A stretch of DNA of 64,000 nt from Streptomyces galbus (GTDB lineage: Bacteria > Actinomycetota > Actinomycetes > Streptomycetales > Streptomycetaceae): assembly GCF_005280195.1 (NCBI RefSeq), contig NZ_SZPR01000008.1:283346-347345 (forward strand). Reading direction: 5' to 3'. Shown here one piece after another: positions 51,265 through 60,078 of this stretch (within the stretch, counting starts at the first letter, position 1; the number at the start of each line of letters is the position of its first letter). The notes below the pieces were generated by a model that had not been told where the DNA came from, ran no database searches, and saw only the letters and a list, made by a program, of their open reading frames with translations. Both the position numbers and the translations under genes were made by a program.

Positions 51265-52890
51265 ATGTCCGCACCAGCGCCGTCCCCGCTGGCCATCGTC
51301 GACGCCGAGCCCCTGCCCCGGCAGGAGGAGGTCCTCACCGACGCGGCGCTCGCCTTCGTGGCGGAGCTGCACCGGCGGTTCACGCCGCGCCGTGACGAAC
51401 TCCTCGCCCGCCGCGCCGAGCGCCGCGCCGAGATCGCCCGCACCTGCACGCTCGACTTCCTCCCGGAGACCGCCGCGATCCGCGCGGACGAGTCCTGGAG
51501 GGTGGCCCCCGCCCCCGCCGCCCTGAACGACCGCCGCGTGGAGATCACCGGCCCCACCGACCGCAAGATGACCATCAACGCTCTGAACTCCGGGGCGAAG
51601 GTGTGGCTCGCGGACTTCGAGGACGCCTCCGCGCCGACCTGGGAGAACGTCGTCACGGGCCAGCTCAACCTGATCGACGCCTACGCCCGCCGCATCGACT
51701 TCACCGACGAGCGCAGCGGAAAGTCGTACGCGCTGCGCGCCGAGAACGAACTCGCCACCGTCGTCATGCGACCGCGCGGCTGGCACCTGGACGAGCGCCA
51801 CCTCGTCGACGCCGAAGGCCGCCCGGTGCCCGGCGCCCTCGTCGACTTCGGCCTGTACTTCTTCCACAACGCCCGGCGCCTGATCGACCTCGGCAAGGGC
51901 CCGTACTTCTACCTGCCCAAGACGGAGTCCCACCTCGAGGCCCGCCTGTGGAACGACGTGTTCGTCTTCGCCCAGGACCACGTCGGCGTCCCGCAGGGCA
52001 CCGTCCGCGCCACCGTCCTCATCGAGACGATCACGGCGGCGTACGAGATGGAGGAGATCCTCTACGAACTGCGCGACCACGCCTCGGGGTTGAACGCCGG
52101 CCGCTGGGACTACCTGTTTTCCATCGTGAAGAACTTCCGTGACGGCGGGGAGAAGTTCGTCCTGCCGGACCGCAACGCCGTCACGATGACCGCGCCGTTC
52201 ATGCGCGCCTACACCGAACTCCTCGTGCGCACCTGCCACAAGCGCGGCGCGCACGCCATCGGCGGCATGGCGGCCTTCATCCCCTCCCGCAGGGACCCCG
52301 AGGTCAACCGGGTCGCCTTCGAGAAGGTCCGCGCCGACAAGGACCGCGAGGCGAACGACGGTTTCGACGGCTCCTGGGTGGCCCACCCCGACCTGGTGCC
52401 GATCGCCATGGAGTCCTTCGACCGGGTCCTCGGCGACCGGCCACACCAGAAGGACCGCCTGCGCGAGGACGTCCACGTCGAGGCCGCCGACCTGATCGCC
52501 GTCGACTCCCTCGACGCTAAGCCCACGTACGCCGGTCTCGTCAACGCCGTCCAGGTCGGCATCCGCTACATCGAGGCCTGGCTGCGGGGCCTGGGCGCGG
52601 TCGCCATCTTCAACCTGATGGAGGACGCGGCGACCGCCGAGATCTCCCGCTCCCAGATCTGGCAGTGGATCAACGCGGGCGTGCAGTTCGAGAACGGCGA
52701 GAAGGCCACCCCGGAGCTGGCCCGCAAGGTCGCCGCCGAGGAACTGGCGGCTGTCCGCGTCGAACTCGGCGAAGATGCCTTCGCGGCCGGCCACTGGCAG
52801 CAGGCCCACGACCTGCTGCTCCAGGTCGCCCTGGACGAGGACTACGCGGAGTTCCTGACGCTGCCCGCCTACGAGCAGCTCAAGGGCTGA
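51265..52890 (+). CDS. aceB: malate synthase (isoform A)
   Basis: A 541-residue enzyme that condenses glyoxylate and acetyl-CoA into malate. The family signatures are unbroken: [23 protein letters not shown] (with the D-x-E-D metal/substrate site), [49 protein letters not shown] (malate-synthase signature), [11 protein letters not shown] and [26 protein letters not shown]. Located next to the allantoin genes and behind an AllR-type box, it likely disposes of the glyoxylate produced by ureide breakdown. Isocitrate lyase is not in the window, supporting this use rather than only the glyoxylate shunt. Confidence 0.96.
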   Translation: MSAPAPSPLAIVDAEPLPRQEEVLTDAALAFVAELHRRFTPRRDELLARRAERRAEIARTCTLDFLPETAAIRADESWRVAPAPAALNDRRVEITGPTDRKMTINALNSGAKVWLADFEDASAPTWENVVTGQLNLIDAYARRIDFTDERSGKSYALRAENELATVVMRPRGWHLDERHLVDAEGRPVPGALVDFGLYFFHNARRLIDLGKGPYFYLPKTESHLEARLWNDVFVFAQDHVGVPQGTVRATVLIETITAAYEMEEILYELRDHASGLNAGRWDYLFSIVKNFRDGGEKFVLPDRNAVTMTAPFMRAYTELLVRTCHKRGAHAIGGMAAFIPSRRDPEVNRVAFEKVRADKDREANDGFDGSWVAHPDLVPIAMESFDRVLGDRPHQKDRLREDVHVEAADLIAVDSLDAKPTYAGLVNAVQVGIRYIEAWLRGLGAVAIFNLMEDAATAEISRSQIWQWINAGVQFENGEKATPELARKVAAEELAAVRVELGEDAFAAGHWQQAHDLLLQVALDEDYAEFLTLPAYEQLKG

Positions 52891-52891
52891 C

Positions 52892-52930
52892 CGCCCCGGC
52901 GGGGCGTGTGCCGCGGGGAGCGCCGCTCCC
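52892..52930. terminator. two GC hairpins between convergent malate synthase and HipA-like genes
   Basis: CGCCCC/GGGGCG (52892-52906) just after the aceB stop, then GGGAGCG/CGCTCCC (52916-52930). Position between converging stops supports termination. Confidence 0.5.
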
Positions 52931-52950
52931 GCCGGCCCGCGCCCCCCCGC

Positions 52951-53856
52951 TCACCCCAGGTGGACCGACCAGTCCTGCTCCGCGGGCGGCTTGCCGTGCA
53001 GGTCGGGCACCTGCTTGAGCCAGGCCGGGCGGCCCCGCCGGCTGCGTTCCGCGCGCCGGGCGTTCTCGGCGGCCAGCTCCTCGGGGCTCGGGAAGTCGGT
53101 GGGCAGCCACTGCTGCGACGCCCGCACGCGCGCGTGGAGGTAGCCGACGTAGGCGGCGCGGACCTCGTCGGGCGTCGCGAAGCCGGTGAGCCACGCGTCG
53201 GGCACCTCGGCGACGACCTCCCGCAGCAGCTCCTCGGTGACCCTCGGCGCCAGCTCGGCGTCGGCGGCGCGCACGTCGGGGCCGTACAGGCCGAGGGCGT
53301 GGTGGCGGAAGTCGTAGCGCTTCTCCGGCGCCGAGACGTCCCAGCGGTGGTGGAAGACCAGCGCCGCGCCGTGGTCGATCAGCCACAGCTGCGGCGGGAC
53401 CGTGCCGAGCGTCGGCCACACCATCAGGTTGGAGCTGTGCACCGTACGGTCCACGTTGACGGTCAGCGCGTCCAGCCAGACGATCCGGCCGGCCTCCAGC
53501 GGGTCCACGGGGAAGACCCGCGCGATCTCCGGGGTGAAGTCGCGGGCGCCGGGCAGGAAGTCCATCCCGAGGTTGAGGCCCGCGCTGGCGTTCAGCAGGT
53601 CGCGGACCTCGTGGTGCGGCTCGTGCGCCCCGAGCGCCGGGTCGAAGTGGGCGAGGACCAGCTCGGGCACGCGCAGTCCCAGTGCCCGGGCCAGCTCCCC
53701 GACGATCACCTCGGCGACGAGCGCCGTGCGGCCCTGCGCGGACCCGGTGAACTTCACGACGTACGTGCCGTCGTCGTCGGCCTCGACGACCCCGGGGACG
53801 GAGCCGCCGGACCGGAGCGGGGTCACGTATCGAACAGCAGTCACGTCGCGCAGCAC
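52951..53856 (-). CDS. HipA-like kinase domain protein
   Basis: A 301-residue protein of the HipA-like group. A Gly-rich/Lys ATP-binding part (GTYVVKFTGSAQGRTALVAEVIVGELARALG) is followed by a catalytic loop NVDRTVHSSNLM (Asp in N-V-D-R, Asn in S-S-N) and a metal-binding Asp in LWLIDHGAALVF. HipA kinases phosphorylate proteins such as glutamyl-tRNA synthetase, but here no HipB-type antitoxin is adjacent, so toxin-antitoxin function is doubtful. It starts GTG at 53856, 20 bases below the siderophore-synthetase stop, and is probably co-transcribed with it. Confidence 0.82.
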   Translation of the reverse strand: MLRDVTAVRYVTPLRSGGSVPGVVEADDDGTYVVKFTGSAQGRTALVAEVIVGELARALGLRVPELVLAHFDPALGAHEPHHEVRDLLNASAGLNLGMDFLPGARDFTPEIARVFPVDPLEAGRIVWLDALTVNVDRTVHSSNLMVWPTLGTVPPQLWLIDHGAALVFHHRWDVSAPEKRYDFRHHALGLYGPDVRAADAELAPRVTEELLREVVAEVPDAWLTGFATPDEVRAAYVGYLHARVRASQQWLPTDFPSPEELAAENARRAERSRRGRPAWLKQVPDLHGKPPAEQDWSVHLG

Positions 53857-53876
53857 ACCGGCCAGCGTAGTTCAGC

Positions 53877-55505
53877 TCATCCGCGGGCCAGCGGGTTCGG
53901 CAGCGGCAGGTAGCGGGCCGCGGCGCCGTCGGCCGCCGTCCAGCGCAGCAGCAGGTTCGTCTTGCCGGGCAGGGTGGGCGCGGTCAGCAGGGCGGTGGCC
54001 TCGGGGAGGTCCGCGCGGGCCAGCTCGCGGCGGACGGCCGGCCAGGGGTCGAGGCCGGGGTGGTGCTCGGCGAGGGCCGCGGCGACCTCCCGGAGGTGGT
54101 TGACGACCAGGCAGTACACCAGCCGCTCCCAGCCCGCCGCGCGGGACACCTCCGGCAGCAGCTTGACGCCCTCGGCGTCCCGGAACAGGGCCTGCGCCGG
54201 GGTGCCGTCGGCGTCCACGGCGACGAGGGTGTTCTGCAGGTGGGCCTCCAGGACGACGCCGTGGCCCGCGAAGGCGCCGAGCACGGGCGGCACCACGGCC
54301 GACAGGTACGCCGCCCACCAGCCCACCGGGTCCCGCGTGGCCGCGAGCGGGCTGCCGGGGAAGCCCTCGGCCAGACCCGCCGCGAGCAGCGGCGTGGTGC
54401 CCGGCAGCAGGTGCCCGCCGAAGCCGTCGCGGACCAGCACGGCGAGCTCCTCGAAGGCGAAGGCGGCGGTGCGGTAGGCGCGGTCGCTCAGCCAGGCCGC
54501 GGCCGGCCGGATCGTGCTCCGCCCGCCCGCGCCCCGACCGTTCCCGCCCGGGCCGTCCGTCCGCGGGCCCCCCGTCCGCGCGCCTCCCGTTCCCGGTCCG
54601 GCGGTCCCCGGGCCGGCCGCCGCGAAGGCGGTCGCGACCGCCTCGTCCGTGCGGCGCAGCCTCAGCAGGTCGTGACGCCACAGCCGGCGGATGTCGTTGG
54701 TGATCCGGACGTCCAGGCTGAACTTCAGGAACAGGTCGCGCTGCGGGGCGTACACCGTGCGGACCGCGGCCGTCGGCCGGACCGGGAAGCCGGTCTCGCC
54801 CAGCCGGACGAGGCGGCCGTCCGCGAAGGCGGCCGCGAGGTCGCGGCCCACCAGGTCGAGCTGCCAGGGGTGGGCGGGCAGCAGCCGGTAGCCGGGCGGT
54901 GCGGTGCCCAGCGCGTCGAGGGCGCGGGTGTCGCCCTCCTCGACGGCCTGGTCCTCCCGCACCCCCAGCAGGACCAGCGGGAAGCGGGCGTACGCCTCGG
55001 GCGCGTACGGCAGCCAGGCGGCGGCCGGACCGCCGCCGCGCGCCTTGGGCGCCGGGTGGTGCGGGTGACCGGTCAGCAGACACTGCTCGGAGCGCACGTA
55101 GAGGTCGTCGGGCGGGGCGGTGCGTGCGCGGGCGGCGAGCAGGGCCGCGACGGCCGCCCGGCTGTCCAGCATCTCGGCGGGCAGCTCGTGGTTGGACAGG
55201 CCGGTGTGCCGGCGCAGCTCCTCCGCGACCAGCTTCACCAGCTCCGGGTGGTCGAGGCGGTGCCAGGCGCCGGCCGCGCGCACCTCCGGCAGCGCGGGCC
55301 GCCGGGTGCCGCGCACGCGCAGCAGCCGTCCGCTGGGCAGCCGGTGGACCTGCCGTCCGCCCTCCTGCCGCAGCGGCTCGGCGACCTCCCGCAGCAGGCA
55401 GTTCAGCAGCGGCGCGGCCGCGTACGCGTCGGCCGTGTCGGCTTCGGCCGGGTCCGGCAGGTGCGCCACGTCGGCGGGTGGGGGGTTGACGTCCACGCGT
55501 TCCAC
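53877..55505 (-). CDS. IucA/IucC-type siderophore synthetase (NIS), with low-complexity insert
   Basis: A 542-residue NRPS-independent siderophore synthetase. It adenylates a carboxylate (citrate, succinate or similar) and joins it to an amine or alcohol. The ATP-binding motif is TGHPHHPAPKARGG, followed by PAHPWQLDLV, LKFSLDVRITNDIRR and GVVLEAHLQNTLVAVD with the HxQN of the C-terminal lobe. A Gly/Thr/Pro/Arg-rich stretch (about residues 300-335, repeated GPGT/GGxRTGG) interrupts the fold at a surface loop. The GTG start at 55505 faces the second synthetase gene, 82 bases away. It is followed by the HipA-like gene. Confidence 0.9.
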   Translation of the reverse strand: MERVDVNPPPADVAHLPDPAEADTADAYAAAPLLNCLLREVAEPLRQEGGRQVHRLPSGRLLRVRGTRRPALPEVRAAGAWHRLDHPELVKLVAEELRRHTGLSNHELPAEMLDSRAAVAALLAARARTAPPDDLYVRSEQCLLTGHPHHPAPKARGGGPAAAWLPYAPEAYARFPLVLLGVREDQAVEEGDTRALDALGTAPPGYRLLPAHPWQLDLVGRDLAAAFADGRLVRLGETGFPVRPTAAVRTVYAPQRDLFLKFSLDVRITNDIRRLWRHDLLRLRRTDEAVATAFAAAGPGTAGPGTGGARTGGPRTDGPGGNGRGAGGRSTIRPAAAWLSDRAYRTAAFAFEELAVLVRDGFGGHLLPGTTPLLAAGLAEGFPGSPLAATRDPVGWWAAYLSAVVPPVLGAFAGHGVVLEAHLQNTLVAVDADGTPAQALFRDAEGVKLLPEVSRAAGWERLVYCLVVNHLREVAAALAEHHPGLDPWPAVRRELARADLPEATALLTAPTLPGKTNLLLRWTAADGAAARYLPLPNPLARG

Positions 55506-55587
55506 TCGTTCTCTACGGTTCGTCGGGCGGGACGATCAGTATCGCTGTCGTCACGGCCCGCCGTTCGTGTACCCGAGGAGCAAGACC

Positions 55588-57093
55588 GTGCACCGTCCCC
55601 CCACCGCCGAGGCCGAGGTCGCCGCCGAGCTGGCCGCCCTGCGCCCCGCCCTCGGTTCCCGGTACGCGGCCGACCTGCCCGGCGCCCGGGCCGCCGTGCT
55701 GACCCGTCTGTGGCGGGCGCTGGCCCATGAGCCGCTGCCCTGGATCACCGGGCGCGCACCGGGCCGGGACGGCCTCGCGCTGCGTCTGGCCGACGGCCGC
55801 CGGCTGGAGGGTCCGCCCGCCGACCCGTACGCGACCGACGCCTACGTGGGCGCCGTACGCCTCGCCGGAACGGTGTACGACGATCCCGCGCGGTTGACGG
55901 CGGCGCTCGGGGTGCCGCGCGGGGCGGGCTTCGCGGCCGAGCTGGGCCACAGCGTCGCCTCGCTGGCGCTGTCCCGGGCCGCACAGGAGGCGCCCCCGGA
56001 AGCGCCGGCCCCGTGGCCGCGGCACGACTGGGAGTGGGAGCAGCGGGTGGTCGACGGGCACCCGTACCACCCCAACTGCCGCTCGCGGCCCGGCTTCTCG
56101 GTGGCCGAGCAGTTCGCGTACGGGCCCGAGCACCGGCCCGTGGTCCGGCTGGGGCTGCTGCCCGTGCCGGCGGGCGAGTGCCTGGTGTCGGGCGAGTGGC
56201 CCGGTGAACTGCGGGACGGCGGACGGTTGTTGATCCCGGTGCACCCGTGGCAGGCGGACCACGTGCTCAAGCGGTCCGGCGACCGGGGCCCGGCCGCCCG
56301 TCCGCTGATGTCCCTGCGCACGCTGGCCCTGCCGGACGGGCCGCACGTCAAAACCGCGCTGAGCGCCCGCCTGACCTCGTCGGTGCGGGACATCTCGGTC
56401 GCCTCGGTGACCGGCGCGGCGACGCTGTCGGCGTTCGGCGAGGCCGTGGCCGCGCGCGCCGACGGCCTGCTGCACGTCACCCGCACGCTGGGCGCGGCCA
56501 CCGCCGACTCCCCCGACCTGGCGGCGGTGCTGCGCGAGGCGCCGGGCGGGTACGCCGGGCCCGGTGAGCGCGTGGTACCGGTGGCCGCGCTCCCGCTCAC
56601 CGGCCTGCCGCGCTCGGCGGCCTGGTCGGCCGACTTCGCCCGGCTGGCGCTGACCGTCGGCCTGCGGCTGCTGGAGGCGGGCGTGGCGCTGGAGGCGCAC
56701 GGCCAGAACCTGCTGGTGGTGCTGGGGCCGTCCGGGGCCCCGCTGCGGCTGGTCTACCGCGACCTGGCCGACATCCGGGTGAGCCCGGCGCGGCTGGCCC
56801 GGCACGGCGTGCCCCTGCCGGAGCTGCCCGCCCGGATCCTCACCGACGACCCGACGGCCCTGCGCCGCAAGCTCTTCGGCTCCCTCGTCGGCGGCGCCCT
56901 GGCGGGCACGACCGGCAGCCGCACCGCGCTGGCCGAGGCCCTGGCCTCCGCCGTACGGCACCTGCCGCGCACGCCGGACCTGGCGGCGCTGTGCGAGGAC
57001 CCGCTGCCCGTCAAGGCGTTGACACTGATGCGGCTGTCGACGGAAGGGGGCGGGGACCGGTGGGCCGGGCTGCCGAACCCGCTGGCCGGGTGA
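55588..57093 (+). CDS. IucA/IucC-type siderophore synthetase (NIS), second enzyme
   Basis: A 501-residue NIS synthetase, divergent from the first. Motifs are VDGHPYHPNCRSRPGFS, IPVHPWQADHVL, LMSLRTLALPDGPHVKTALSARLTSSVRDIS and GVALEAHGQNLLVVLG. In place of the usual lysine in the HPxxPKxRxG loop it has NCRSR, so the ATP pocket may be altered or belong to another subtype. The pair resembles siderophore systems with two synthetases acting in sequence. The GTG at 55588 follows CGAGGAG. No iron-box resembling the DmdR consensus was found in the 82-base gap. Confidence 0.9.
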   Translation: MHRPPTAEAEVAAELAALRPALGSRYAADLPGARAAVLTRLWRALAHEPLPWITGRAPGRDGLALRLADGRRLEGPPADPYATDAYVGAVRLAGTVYDDPARLTAALGVPRGAGFAAELGHSVASLALSRAAQEAPPEAPAPWPRHDWEWEQRVVDGHPYHPNCRSRPGFSVAEQFAYGPEHRPVVRLGLLPVPAGECLVSGEWPGELRDGGRLLIPVHPWQADHVLKRSGDRGPAARPLMSLRTLALPDGPHVKTALSARLTSSVRDISVASVTGAATLSAFGEAVAARADGLLHVTRTLGAATADSPDLAAVLREAPGGYAGPGERVVPVAALPLTGLPRSAAWSADFARLALTVGLRLLEAGVALEAHGQNLLVVLGPSGAPLRLVYRDLADIRVSPARLARHGVPLPELPARILTDDPTALRRKLFGSLVGGALAGTTGSRTALAEALASAVRHLPRTPDLAALCEDPLPVKALTLMRLSTEGGGDRWAGLPNPLAG

Positions 57094-57189
57094 CGGGACC
57101 GACCGCGGCACCGTCCCGCAACACCTGCGTTCAGCCCGCCTTCTGACCTCGTTTTGAAGCCGGGCACCTCTGATCAATAGGATCCGCCG

Positions 57190-58452
57190 ATGATCAGAAC
57201 ACAACGGCTGGCGGCGGGCGTCTGCGCCCTGCTCGCCGCGCTCGCGTCCGGGATCGCGTTCCCGGCCGGGGCGGTGGCCGACGAGACCACCGCCCTGGCG
57301 CCGAAGGTCGACCTCGTCCTCGACGTGAGCGGCTCGATGCGCACCAAGGACATCGACGGCGGGACGCGGATGGCCGCGGCCAAGCAGGCGTTCAACGAGG
57401 TGCTGGACGCCACGCCCGAGGAGGTGCAGCTCGGCATCCGCACGCTGGGCGCGACCTACCCCGGCGACGACCGCAGGACGGGCTGCAAGGACACCGCGCA
57501 GCTCTACCCCGTGGGCCCGCTGGACCGCACCGAGGCCAAGTCCGCCGTGGCAACCCTGTCGCCCACCGGCTGGACGCCGATCGGCCCGGCGCTGCTGAAG
57601 GCCGCCGACGACCTCGAGGGCGGCGAGGGCTCCAAGCGCATCGTCCTGATCAGCGACGGCGAGGACACCTGCGCCCCGCTCGACCCGTGCGAGGTGGCCC
57701 GCGAGATAGCCGCCAAGGGCATCGGCCTGACCATCGACACGCTCGGCCTGGTGCCCAACACCAAGATGCGGGCGCAGCTCAGCTGCATCGCGGAGGCCAC
57801 CGGCGGCACCTACACCTCGGTCGAGCACACGGACGAACTCACCGACAAGGTGAACCAGTTGGTGGACCGCGCGGCCGACCCGGTGGTCACCCCGGTGGCC
57901 ACCGAGGGCGGCTCCTCCTGCCCGAAGGCGCCGACGCTGAAGTCGGGCCTGTACACGGACCGCGAGGAGTTCGGGCAGGAGCGCTGGTACCGGGTCGACG
58001 TCGACCCCGGCAAGGAGCTGCGCGCCTCGGTGAGCGTGGCGGCCGACCGCACCATGAACCCCGACCACGGGCTGCTGGTACGGGCGTTCACCACGCACGG
58101 CCGGGAGATCGTGCGCGGCGAGGCGGCCGGCAGCGGCCGCACCGACGTCATATCGACGGGCCTGCGCTACCCGAAGGCCGACTCCGACGACGACGACGCG
58201 CCGGCCGAGACCGTGTGCCTGCTGGTGACGAACTCCTTCTCGGCCGCCTCCGGGGTGAAGACCACGCCCGGCATGCCGGTCGAGCTGACCGTGGACGTGG
58301 TCGACGGCCCGTCGCAGGCCGACGACGTGGCGTCGTTCGGGCTCGGCCGCGGGTGGTGGCTGCTCGGCGCGCTGGTGCTGTTCAGCTTCCTCGCGGGTCT
58401 GGTGTGGGGCTGGCTGTCGCGCTGGCGTGTCGCGGTCTGGAGGACCAACTGA
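57190..58452 (+). CDS. secreted/membrane-anchored von Willebrand factor A domain protein
   Basis: A 420-residue protein: Sec signal (residues 1-~30), a VWA domain (~38-215) with the MIDAS motif D45-x-S47-x-S49 (DLVLDVSGSM), GWTPIGPALLKAA and VLISDGEDTC, an immunoglobulin-like region (~240-370), and a C-terminal transmembrane helix (WLLGALVLFSFLAGLVWGWL) with a basic tail. The VWA part faces outside and should bind a divalent metal and a partner protein. It is translationally coupled (TGATG) to the gene that follows. Function unknown; similar actinobacterial pairs are seen in the envelope. Confidence 0.88.
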   Translation: MIRTQRLAAGVCALLAALASGIAFPAGAVADETTALAPKVDLVLDVSGSMRTKDIDGGTRMAAAKQAFNEVLDATPEEVQLGIRTLGATYPGDDRRTGCKDTAQLYPVGPLDRTEAKSAVATLSPTGWTPIGPALLKAADDLEGGEGSKRIVLISDGEDTCAPLDPCEVAREIAAKGIGLTIDTLGLVPNTKMRAQLSCIAEATGGTYTSVEHTDELTDKVNQLVDRAADPVVTPVATEGGSSCPKAPTLKSGLYTDREEFGQERWYRVDVDPGKELRASVSVAADRTMNPDHGLLVRAFTTHGREIVRGEAAGSGRTDVISTGLRYPKADSDDDDAPAETVCLLVTNSFSAASGVKTTPGMPVELTVDVVDGPSQADDVASFGLGRGWWLLGALVLFSFLAGLVWGWLSRWRVAVWRTN

Positions 58453-59261
58453 TGCGGATGACCACGGTGTGGGGCGCGGCCCTGCTGGTTCTGGGGCTGG
58501 CGGCGGGTCCCGCCGCGGCCGACTCGACCCCTTCGGCGAGCCCCTCGGGCGACGCCTCGGCGCCCACGTCGGCGGGCACGTCGTTCCGTACGGCGACGGA
58601 GATCGACCAGGGGCGCACGGCGACGGCGAGCGCCTCGACGGGCGACTACCTGTACTGGTCGTTCGCGGCGGACGTGCTGGAACGGCCCACGGTGAGGGCG
58701 ACGGTCAAACTGCCCGCGTCCCACGCGGCGCAGACCTGGCAGGTCGACGTGTACGACGGGCTGCGCCGCCGCCAGGCGTGCCAGTACGGCGCCCAGACGC
58801 GCACCGCCGCCCAGGGCACGGCCGAGGTCGAGGTGGAGTGCGTGCTGCGCACCGTCCGCGCCTGGTCGGAGCCGTGGGCCGACGACCCGCTGCCGGGCAC
58901 GTACTACGTGCGGCTGACGACCGTGCGCCTGCAGACGGCGGACCTGGGCCAGCCGGTCGACGCCTCCGTCCGGGTGGAGTCCAAGGACATCGGCGGGTCG
59001 GCCGCGGTCGACGGGTGGCTCGCGGAGCCGCTCGTGCCGGGTGTCGCGGTCGCCTCGCAGCACGACGGCAAGGACGACGACTCGAGGAGGACGGCGGTGC
59101 TGTCGAGCATCGAGCCGGACGGCGGCTGGTCGTCCGGCTGGTGGTCGGACCGCTGGGTGTGGACGGGCATCGGCGCGGTGCTGGCCGCGCTCGCCGGCAT
59201 CGGCGGCTACGTCCTCACACGGGGCACGGGCCGCCCGTCCCGGGTGCCGCCGGGGGCGTGA
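58452..59261 (+). CDS. secreted membrane-anchored partner of the VWA protein
   Basis: A 269-residue protein with a signal peptide (MRMTTVWGAALLVLGLAAGPAAA), a Ser/Thr/Pro/Ala-rich mature N terminus, and a beta-rich domain (EIDQGRTATASASTGDYLYWSFAAD, VDVYDGLRRRQACQYG, VECVLRTVRAWSE). It ends in a C-terminal helix (WVWTGIGAVLAALAGIGGYVL) and a basic tail, the same layout as the VWA protein. The two overlap by one base (TGATG) and share domain style, so they probably form a complex on the cell surface. Family not recognised. Confidence 0.8.
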   Translation: MRMTTVWGAALLVLGLAAGPAAADSTPSASPSGDASAPTSAGTSFRTATEIDQGRTATASASTGDYLYWSFAADVLERPTVRATVKLPASHAAQTWQVDVYDGLRRRQACQYGAQTRTAAQGTAEVEVECVLRTVRAWSEPWADDPLPGTYYVRLTTVRLQTADLGQPVDASVRVESKDIGGSAAVDGWLAEPLVPGVAVASQHDGKDDDSRRTAVLSSIEPDGGWSSGWWSDRWVWTGIGAVLAALAGIGGYVLTRGTGRPSRVPPGA

Positions 59262-59295
59262 CGAGGCCGTAGGCCACACCTCTGATGTGCCGTCA

Positions 59296-59328
59296 GAAGG
59301 GCTCACCGCACGACGCGGTGGGCCCTTC
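59296..59328. terminator. strong bidirectional terminator hairpin
   Basis: GAAGGGCTCACCGC (59296-59309) pairs with GCGGTGGGCCCTTC (59315-59328), one G-U pair, 5-base loop. It lies 35 bases after the VWA operon and 43 from the stop of the opposing regulator gene. Confidence 0.8.
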
Positions 59329-59370
59329 CCGCTGTTCGGGGACCCCGTCCGGGCGCGCCCCTGCGACCGG

Positions 59371-59997
59371 TCACCCCTCGCGCAGGGCCTTGGCGAGGGT
59401 GCCCTCGCCGGTCACCTCGATCCGGCCCGCGCGCACGGCGTCGGACACGCTCACCTCGCCCCGTGCGACGGCCGTGCAGGTGGCGGTGTCCAGCACCAGC
59501 CGGGCGTCGGGTTCGGCGGACGCGGCCCCGTCGCCGTAGACCGGGCCGTCCCCGGCGCCGACGTGCAGGTGGAACTCGCCCTCCTCCAGCCGGACTTCCA
59601 CCAGGCCCTGGCCCTCCAGGGCGCGCAGCAGGGGCAGGGCGAACCAGTGGGCGCGCACCGCGTCGGTGGGCCGCCGCTCCCCCAACTCGGGCTGTCCCCA
59701 TGCCCCGAGGGCCTGGAGGACGGGCAGCAGTTCCCGGCCGCGGGGGGTGAGGTCGTAGACGTAGGCGGCGCCGGGCGGGGGCAGCCGGCGGCGGGTGGTC
59801 AGGCCGTCCCTCTCCATGTCCTTCAGCCGCGAGGCGAGTACGTCCGTGCTGACGCCCGGCAGGTCGGCGTGCAGGTCCGTGTAGCGGCGCGGACCGGCGA
59901 GCAGTTCCCGGACGATCAGCAGGGTCCAGCGGTCGCCCACGACGTCGAGGGCCCGGGCGGCGGAGCAGTACTGGTCGTAGCTTCGGCGAGGTGACAT
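59371..59997 (-). CDS. HxlR-type regulator with SCP2-like C-terminal domain
   Basis: A 208-residue protein. The winged helix (residues ~8-95: ALDVVGDRWTLLIVRELLAGPRRYTDLHADLPG, VLASRLKDMERDGL) matches HxlR regulators. Residues ~105-205 (HWFALPLLRALEGQGLVEVRLEEGEFHLHVG) look like an SCP2-like ligand-binding fold, a combination seen in actinobacterial HxlR proteins. The ATG at 59997 begins MSPRRSYDQYC. It is divergent from the aminotransferase gene, with dyads in the gap, so it likely controls that gene and itself. Confidence 0.88.
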   Translation of the reverse strand: MSPRRSYDQYCSAARALDVVGDRWTLLIVRELLAGPRRYTDLHADLPGVSTDVLASRLKDMERDGLTTRRRLPPPGAAYVYDLTPRGRELLPVLQALGAWGQPELGERRPTDAVRAHWFALPLLRALEGQGLVEVRLEEGEFHLHVGAGDGPVYGDGAASAEPDARLVLDTATCTAVARGEVSVSDAVRAGRIEVTGEGTLAKALREG

Positions 59998-60013
59998 GCG
60001 ACGCAGTCTAGAC

Positions 60014-60054
60014 AAGTCGTTGGACTTTCCAAGCTCGCACTTGGTAAAACCAAG
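60014..60054. promoter_or_regulatory. operator dyads between HxlR regulator and aminotransferase genes
   Basis: Two dyads: AAGTCGTTGGACTT (60014-60027) and CTTGGTAAAACCAAG (60040-60054). They occupy the short region between the two divergent starts and are candidate regulator sites; the pair are not identical to each other. Confidence 0.5.
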
Positions 60055-60078
60055 CAACACGAGTTCCCGGAGGGGCGC

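Noticed and set aside
52951..53856. HipA toxin-antitoxin module
   Set aside because: No HipB-type helix-turn-helix gene lies next to it; the gene follows a siderophore synthetase instead.
55506..55587. Iron box (DmdR/IdeR site) between the two siderophore synthetases
   Set aside because: No sequence near the TTAGGTTAGGCT-type consensus was found in the 82-base gap.
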